Positions 59,253 through 64,000 of a stretch of DNA of 64,000 bases are shown here, piece after piece. Location: NCBI GenBank assembly GCA_963783695.1, contig CAWAOM010000008.1, positions 62,001-126,000 on the forward strand, given 5' to 3'. The DNA comes from BM003 sp963783695 (lineage in GTDB: Bacteria > Pseudomonadota > Gammaproteobacteria > Steroidobacterales > BM003). Position numbers and translations under genes: made by a program. Under the pieces are notes generated by a model, which did not search any database, was not told where the DNA came from, and worked only from the letters and a program-made list of their open reading frames with translations. How positions within the stretch are numbered: position 1 is the first letter of the stretch; every line of letters begins with the position of its first letter.

Positions 59253-59696
59253 CTACAGGATCAGCGCCGTGACCGCAGCGGCCAGCATCAAGTCCATTAA
59301 CCAGAACACCCCGAGCGTGACCGCGCCTACGCCTCCGACCACCGCGGCCATTTTCCACCCATCGACTTCGCGCACCTGGACCGTCACGATGTCATCCAAC
59401 GGGATCCGTAGCGTCTCATCCGGCGAATCCCTGTCTGCCGGATCGAGCTCGAAGCCGGTGACCGCACGTCCGGTTCTCTTCCTGCGCACACCAGTGATCG
59501 CTGCATCGTCAAGAGCGGTTACCTCGCATTCGATCTGCTGCCCGGTGTGGGTCTGGATGCGTACGGTATCGCCGACCTCAACGTTGCGCTCGGGCTCAGC
59601 CGCGTCATCTTGCACGGTCTCCATGCTGGTACAGCCGCCCCCGAGCACGAGCAGCGCGAACAACGCCAGGTGGCGTCGTGCCTTGTTCTTATTCAT
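59253..59696 (-). CDS. lipoprotein with C-terminal membrane segment
   Basis: 147 residues from ATG 59696, which overlaps the end of the upstream gene (ATGAATAA). Lipobox LGGGC at residue 21-22. The mature part has a small beta domain (VEVGDTVRIQTHTGQQIECE, LDDIVTVQVREVDGWK) and ends in a hydrophobic helix (MAAVVGGVGAVTLGVFWLMD, LMLAAAVTALIL). Both a lipid anchor and a C-terminal helix in one small protein are unusual. Coupled to the DUF11/CFI-box gene. Confidence 0.75.
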   Translation of the reverse strand: MNKNKARRHLALFALLVLGGGCTSMETVQDDAAEPERNVEVGDTVRIQTHTGQQIECEVTALDDAAITGVRRKRTGRAVTGFELDPADRDSPDETLRIPLDDIVTVQVREVDGWKMAAVVGGVGAVTLGVFWLMDLMLAAAVTALIL

Positions 59697-60915
59697 CCAG
59701 CTTTCCCCCCACAAACCCACCGCGTGCGGCGACGGCAATTACCCGGCGCGGTCGGTAAATCAAGGCGACTGCAGCAAGAAAAAACCCTAACAACAACGCG
59801 CCAGGAAACGGGTGGACAACCGCCATCACGACCGGCCACAAGGCGACTCGCACCATCGCGCGCAGCAGCGGACGTTCGGCGATGAAGTCCGCCGCCGGTG
59901 GTGAATAGCGGTAATAGAGATCGACCAGCGCGCGACCCGCTGCATGGTCCAACAGATAACGGTCGCGGAACCGACGCAGACTTGCGACATGCGGATGCAG
60001 CTTCGAACCGTAGGCCGCGGTCGCGATAAAGCACCCGCCACCGCCACCACCACCGCTGTCGAACACGTCTTCAAAATTGCATTCCACGAAGCGGTCCTTG
60101 GTAAAGGAAAGGCTGGCACTTTCGTCGCCGGGCCGCGCGTCCGGGTCGGTGCTCGACACGGCAACCGCAATACCGTAAGTCTCGTTCTGGCGGTTACGGA
60201 TACCGTCCGCGCGCAGCGTCCGGGTTGCCGAGAAACCGCCACCAAGGTTGTCCACGATGCAGGTCGTAGTGTCACCACAGGATGCCTCGACGAAGCGCAG
60301 CCCCGGCGGCAGGTCCGGGGTGTCCTCAAGCACCAGCAAGACATCGCTGGCGGCATCGGCACCGGAGTTCGTGACCCTGACCCAGACCTCGACGGTCTCA
60401 TCGTCACAAGCGAGGAAAGGCCCCCACCGCACCAACTCGACGCCGAGGTCAACACAGCGATCCGGCTCACCGGGTCGACGCAGCGCCGCGATCGCCAGGT
60501 TATTGCGCAAGTCCGGGTCGTCGGCAGTGGAACTCGCAATGGCCCGATTGGCAATGCATAGCGGCAGCGGATCGGCAACGACCTGGGCCGGCACCGTGAG
60601 TACCGCGACAGCACTTGGGGCAAGCATGCCGACCTCCCAGCTGCCCGCAGCCGCGTCGTAGGTACCCTGGCTGGCAACGGGCACCACGCCCGCGGGAAGC
60701 ACCAGTCCGTCCGGCAATTTGTCGCTGACACTCACCGCATTCGCCGCATCGGGCCCTGCATTGATCACCGTCACCGTGAACTCGACGGCCGCGCCCGGGG
60801 CAAGTGTCGGATCACTGACGGTTTTCTTGACCGCGATGTCGGAGGAGGCAGTCGCGCCGGCCGCATACGTCAGCAACACCAGCAACCAGCCACCCGCCGC
60901 AGAGTATCTGTTCAT
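59689..60915 (-). CDS. exported DUF11/CFI-box protein
   Basis: 408 residues from ATG 60915, with AGGAG upstream; 90 further upstream codons are not protein-like. Signal peptide about 1-23. Two DUF11-type beta-sandwich domains: SDIAVKKTVSDPTLAPGAAV (about 25-140) and VDLGVELVRWGPFLACDDET (about 145-265). Then the glycine run and CFIATAAYGS of the CFI-box C-terminal sorting domain (about 282-291), helices, and a final hydrophobic helix (about 365-385), ending in a basic tail. Such proteins are exported and tethered. Overlaps the lipoprotein gene by eight bases. Confidence 0.85.
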   Translation of the reverse strand: MNRYSAAGGWLLVLLTYAAGATASSDIAVKKTVSDPTLAPGAAVEFTVTVINAGPDAANAVSVSDKLPDGLVLPAGVVPVASQGTYDAAAGSWEVGMLAPSAVAVLTVPAQVVADPLPLCIANRAIASSTADDPDLRNNLAIAALRRPGEPDRCVDLGVELVRWGPFLACDDETVEVWVRVTNSGADAASDVLLVLEDTPDLPPGLRFVEASCGDTTTCIVDNLGGGFSATRTLRADGIRNRQNETYGIAVAVSSTDPDARPGDESASLSFTKDRFVECNFEDVFDSGGGGGGGCFIATAAYGSKLHPHVASLRRFRDRYLLDHAAGRALVDLYYRYSPPAADFIAERPLLRAMVRVALWPVVMAVVHPFPGALLLGFFLAAVALIYRPRRVIAVAARGGFVGGKLDE

Positions 60916-61342
60916 CTTCAGCTCCTGCCTTCCGGACCCACTGCGCCCACGATCTTTGCCGCTCCGAACGGGCCGGTGCCGAAGCAGAGCTGCGCCCGGA
61001 CCACCGCCGATTGTCTCGGCCGCAAATAGCACCGCCGCAACCTCGCTGCGGCAATAAGGCGTCAGACCGGGGATAGTGGAAAAGCGCGAATGCCCTGCCC
61101 TTTCTTTCTTCCACGAACCCGCAACTCGCAACCACCCATCCCACATCGCGAACACCCTCAATACCGCAGCGAACAACGCCCTCACGCTACGCCCGGCCGA
61201 CCTTGGAAATCCTGAGGGCGGGTTGATTTCTCTGCAGGGGTGAAGGCGACAAACAGATAGCGAAACTGCGGCCGCAACTTGCTATGCTCGGTGATCTGAG
61301 GGGGCCCTGAGGCCGCCGACGGGGGGCCGGGAGGCCACCAAC
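60916..61342. other. divergent promoter region, no supported gene
   Basis: 427 bases between the DUF11 gene (minus) and the winged-helix gene (plus). GGGAGG at 61329-61334 is the ribosome-binding site of the latter. No palindrome or strong promoter found by eye. Confidence 0.35.
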
Positions 61343-63574
61343 GTGAACCAGACCTTTACGGTTGGGCAATGGCAAGTCGATCCGCTCGGTAACACGCTGA
61401 CGCGGGATGATGAAAGTCTGCGCCTGGAGCCCAAGGCGGTCTGGGTGCTCAGCACGCTGGCACAGCAACCCGGCGAGATCGTCACCCGCCAGGCGCTCTA
61501 CGAAGAAGTCTGGCGCGGGCGCCCTGTCACCGACGAGGTGCTGTCGCGGTGCATCTCTTTGTTGCGCGGCGCGTTTGGTGACGATCCGAAACATCCAGAA
61601 TATATTCAGACGATCCCGGGCGTGGGCTACCGGCTGATCGCGACAGTCAGGACGACCTCCGCCGAATCGGCGACCAGCGGAGGCGGTTGGGCACCGGCGT
61701 CCGCGCCAGTCACCACCGAATGGACACGACCCACCGCCACGCTGGCGCCCGCTTCCGCACCGCTTCTTGCACCGGACGGCCCGCTGCGGCGGGTGTTCCG
61801 TTTGTCCGCGCTTACCGCCGCCGCCGGTTTCTGGATCGTTCAGGGCATCGCCGCGTTCGGCGCCAAGACTGCGCCGGGCGGGCTGCTTCGCGCGGTATCC
61901 TTGCTGATGATCGTCGCCTGTACCGCCGTCGTCGCGATCGCCTGGCTGCAGGCGCTGCGCCCGACCGGCAAAAGCCAGTTTACGATACCGCTGTTGCGCG
62001 GCACCCGCGCCGATTATGCGTTGATGGCACTGATGCTGGTGACATTGGTATTTGCGCTGCAGAAACCGTTTTTGCAGCCGGGTCCAAAGACCGGGTCTGC
62101 GGATGCGGTGACGCCCGAGTTGCCTGCCGCCAACCAAATTGCGGTACTGCCGTTCGAAAACGTCAGTGCGAAGCCGGACACCGATTATTTCAGCGTCGGG
62201 CTGACCGACGAACTGGTCACCAGCCTCTCGCGCGTCGCCGGCTTAAAGGTGATCGCGCACGCCACGTCGGTCAGCATAAAAGACAGCCGGGACGACGCAC
62301 GCACGATCGGACGCGAGCTTGGCGTGTCGAAACTCGTATCGGGCACCGTTCGGGTGGACGGACACAAGCTCAGGATCAGCGCGCAGCTTGTCGATGCCGG
62401 CGACGGTTATGAGATATGGACGGACAGTTTCGATGCGACGCTGGACGAAATTTTCACCGTGCAGAACCAGATTGCTACAGCGATCGTCGCCGCGGTAACG
62501 CCACTGCTGAAAACGGAGGCGGCAGAGACGATTTCCGCGAACGGGCCACCGACTCAGAACAAGAACGCCTATATGCTGTTCCTTCGCGCGCGTCATGTTA
62601 TGAAGCGGCGCGAGGAACTGCCGATACGCCATGCGGTCGCGCTGCTTGAGGAGGCCATCGCCCTGGACCCGGTCTACTCGGCCGCGTATGTCGAACTCGC
62701 CCATGCCTATGCGCTGCTGCCATATTACTCAAACGAGACGCAGTCGAAAATGTTCGATGCGGCGCGCGCAGTGATCGCAACGGGGCTGGATCGTGGCGCG
62801 GCCATGGGCGATTCAGCTGAGGGCCTTTCCGCGTTTATCGCGTTTCGAACCTGGCAATGGATCCGCGCCGAAGAGAGTTTCCAACGTGCGTTCGCGTACG
62901 ATGCCAACGACCCCGAACTGGCCCAGTGGTATTCGCAGTTCCTGGCGAGTCTCGGCCACGCCGACCGCTCGCTCGATTTTGCATTGCGCGCGAAAGAGCT
63001 CGACGCGCTGTCGCCTGTGGTCAACGACCGTCTCGCGGTCGCGTATTTGTGGACCGACCAGGACGATCTGGCACAACGGCAGTTCGAGGAAGCCGAGTTG
63101 CTCGGTCTCGGGCTGGGTGCGAACCCTCGCGGCTATCTGGTTCTGCTGCTGCGTCAGCACCGCTACCCGGAAGCCCTCGAACTGATGCAGGAAATACAGG
63201 CGCGACTCGGAGGTGCAACCGACTGGGTGGCGGCATTCATTGCGGCACAGCGTGATCCCAAGCACCGCGAAGCGGCCGTGCAGGCGCTCGCCGAAGCCGA
63301 GAAATCCGGCGGCATCAAGCCACGTATGCTGTTCGGCGCCTGGATTTATCTCGAGGAATACGGGCGCGCGATGGATATCGCCAATGCGCTGATCGCAGAC
63401 CCCGCGAGTTTTGACGTCGAGTTCCTGTTCGCCCGGGAGTCGGCCGGGTTTCGCCGGCATCCGAGATTCGGTGCGCTTATCAGCGCAGCGGGTCTGGTCG
63501 ACCACTGGGAGATTTATGGCTGGCCAGGCGGGTGCAGACGCGATGGAAAAGACATCCGCTGCGAGGCAGATTAG
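61343..63574 (+). CDS. CadC-like winged-helix/TolB/TPR membrane regulator
   Basis: 743 residues from GTG. N-terminal winged-helix (OmpR-type) DNA-binding domain: RLEPKAVWVLSTLAQQPGEI and TDEVLSRCISLLRGAFGDDP, PEYIQTIPGVGYRLIA (about 1-100). A Pro/Ala linker, then three hydrophobic helices (about 150-255), then a TolB-like domain (IAVLPFENVSAKPDTDYFSV, about 270-390) and TPR-type repeats to about residue 720. The layout is that of one-component membrane regulators such as CadC: DNA binding in the cytoplasm, sensing part beyond the membrane. Signal and targets unknown. Confidence 0.88.
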   Translation: MNQTFTVGQWQVDPLGNTLTRDDESLRLEPKAVWVLSTLAQQPGEIVTRQALYEEVWRGRPVTDEVLSRCISLLRGAFGDDPKHPEYIQTIPGVGYRLIATVRTTSAESATSGGGWAPASAPVTTEWTRPTATLAPASAPLLAPDGPLRRVFRLSALTAAAGFWIVQGIAAFGAKTAPGGLLRAVSLLMIVACTAVVAIAWLQALRPTGKSQFTIPLLRGTRADYALMALMLVTLVFALQKPFLQPGPKTGSADAVTPELPAANQIAVLPFENVSAKPDTDYFSVGLTDELVTSLSRVAGLKVIAHATSVSIKDSRDDARTIGRELGVSKLVSGTVRVDGHKLRISAQLVDAGDGYEIWTDSFDATLDEIFTVQNQIATAIVAAVTPLLKTEAAETISANGPPTQNKNAYMLFLRARHVMKRREELPIRHAVALLEEAIALDPVYSAAYVELAHAYALLPYYSNETQSKMFDAARAVIATGLDRGAAMGDSAEGLSAFIAFRTWQWIRAEESFQRAFAYDANDPELAQWYSQFLASLGHADRSLDFALRAKELDALSPVVNDRLAVAYLWTDQDDLAQRQFEEAELLGLGLGANPRGYLVLLLRQHRYPEALELMQEIQARLGGATDWVAAFIAAQRDPKHREAAVQALAEAEKSGGIKPRMLFGAWIYLEEYGRAMDIANALIADPASFDVEFLFARESAGFRRHPRFGALISAAGLVDHWEIYGWPGGCRRDGKDIRCEAD

Positions 63575-63598
63575 GAACGGCGCCAGAGCCGGGGGACG

Positions 63599-63906
63599 GT
63601 GACCCGACTCATCAGGCCGAGCCTTGGCGCCAACCTGTTGATCCGGGCTTCGCTTTTCAGCGACGCCCGAAAGGAAGCACTGACGAACACATTGCAATTC
63701 CGCTCTTTCGACGATTACTGGCTTCCGTTCCTGAGCGGCGTCGGCCCGTCGCGGTCGTATTTGACTGGCCTGACCGCCGACCACCGGGACGCGTTGCGAG
63801 ATCGGCTCGTCACAGGCTCGTGCAGGGAAGACCGGAAAAGGAGCTCGATCTGCAAGTCCGTGCCGGGTCGGTCCGCGGCGTCGTACCGGCAGCGGAAACC
63901 GAATAA
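63599..63906 (+). pseudogene. C-terminal fragment of a SAM-dependent methyltransferase
   Basis: From about 63650 one frame reads TLQFRSFDDYWLPFLSGVGP, then YLTGLTADHRDALRDRLVT, the recognisable C-terminal part of class I methyltransferases (fRSFDDYW.PFL..GP). Near 63815-63830 the match shifts to another frame (RPEKELDLQVRAGSVRGVVP), which stops at 63906. The SAM-binding half is absent. So it is a truncated and frameshifted gene remnant following the regulator. Confidence 0.6.
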
Positions 63907-63924
63907 GAGACAAGACAACGAAAC

Positions 63925-63954
63925 GGGGGCGCCAGGCAAAACGCCTGACGCCCC
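63925..63954. terminator. GC-rich hairpin near the right edge
   Basis: GGGGCGCCAGGC and GCCTGACGCCCC pair over 12 positions with one mismatch and a loop AAAAC. On the plus strand no T-run follows; on the minus strand GTTTCGTT is weakly U-rich. It may terminate a gene lying beyond the right edge. Confidence 0.5.
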
Positions 63955-64000
63955 TCGGGTTGTCACTGACAGCCGCTAACCGGCTGCATTGTTAAGCTGC

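Noticed and set aside
1..64000. Search by eye for CRISPR arrays, rRNA, tRNA, integrases, transposases and intact IS ends
   Set aside because: None found; the only repeats are the 126-bp direct repeat and the REP-like cluster.

Overview
The window is a high-GC stretch of a Gammaproteobacterium-like chromosome. This is inferred from an Uup ABC-F protein at the left edge, a NapC/NirT tetraheme cytochrome, an Anbu/ATP-grasp/alpha-E locus, an OmpR-type two-component pair, YbaY and CigR/RcnB-like envelope proteins, and TolB-like/TPR proteins whose N-terminus begins with the FINELKRRNVVR type of sequence that I associate with Woeseiales-like marine-sediment lineages. No rRNA, tRNA, intact IS element, integrase or CRISPR array was recognised. 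Coding is dense and mostly small operons. Many genes are envelope or periplasmic proteins of unknown function.

Layout. 1-7 kb: Uup end, small secreted proteins, a fatty acid desaturase, cardiolipin synthase, then a 1.36-kb stretch without a recognisable gene. 6.5-8 kb: a DUF1326/DUF2182 pair with metal-ligand-like motifs. 8-12 kb: a large TolB/TPR membrane protein and an exported methyltransferase-like protein. 12-14 kb: a papain-like protease fused to an alpha/beta hydrolase. 14-19 kb: YbaY lipoprotein, DUF429, DUF885 and a tandem DsbA-like protein. 19-21 kb: a NapC-type tetraheme cytochrome divergent from two paralogous triheme cytochromes, closed by a strong terminator. 21-25 kb: CigR-like protein, sensor kinase/response regulator, and a spondin-domain protein. 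25-31 kb: M20 peptidase, GST and threonine aldolase, mixed with gene relics: a decayed TolB/TPR paralogue, a decayed glycosyltransferase and an exact 126-bp direct repeat. 31-35 kb: a membrane protein/XRE pair, then an overlapping alpha/beta hydrolase + TPR-trypsin operon. 35-43 kb: membrane GST-like protein, DUF6159, an orphan phage tail sheath protein, DUF427, a membrane TIR-like protein, DUF1028 and DUF5694. 43-48.5 kb: Dps, a coiled-coil stress-type protein, and the Anbu locus. 49-52 kb: a polytopic membrane protein overlapping a membrane TIR-like protein. 52-54.6 kb: a CHAD protein overlapping a ParA ATPase. 55-61 kb: secreted proteins, an NPYG-repeat protein, GST, and a DUF11/CFI-box protein overlapping a lipoprotein. 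61-64 kb: a winged-helix/TolB/TPR regulator and a methyltransferase fragment.

Most interesting themes. (1) Two separate protease plus alpha/beta-hydrolase units, one a fusion (12.1-14.1 kb) and one a translationally coupled operon (32.1-34.6 kb), look like effector-type architectures. (2) Two membrane-anchored proteins share a TIR-like C-terminal domain (40.0-41.0 and 50.3-51.9 kb), one in an overlapping two-gene unit. (3) The Anbu neighbourhood carries a zinc metallopeptidase in the ATP-grasp/alpha-E operon and no transglutaminase. (4) CHAD-ParA coupling suggests positioning of polyphosphate granules. (5) DUF1326-DUF2182 looks like a metal-handling pair. Functions for these five are inferences from motif and context; none was tested by a database search.
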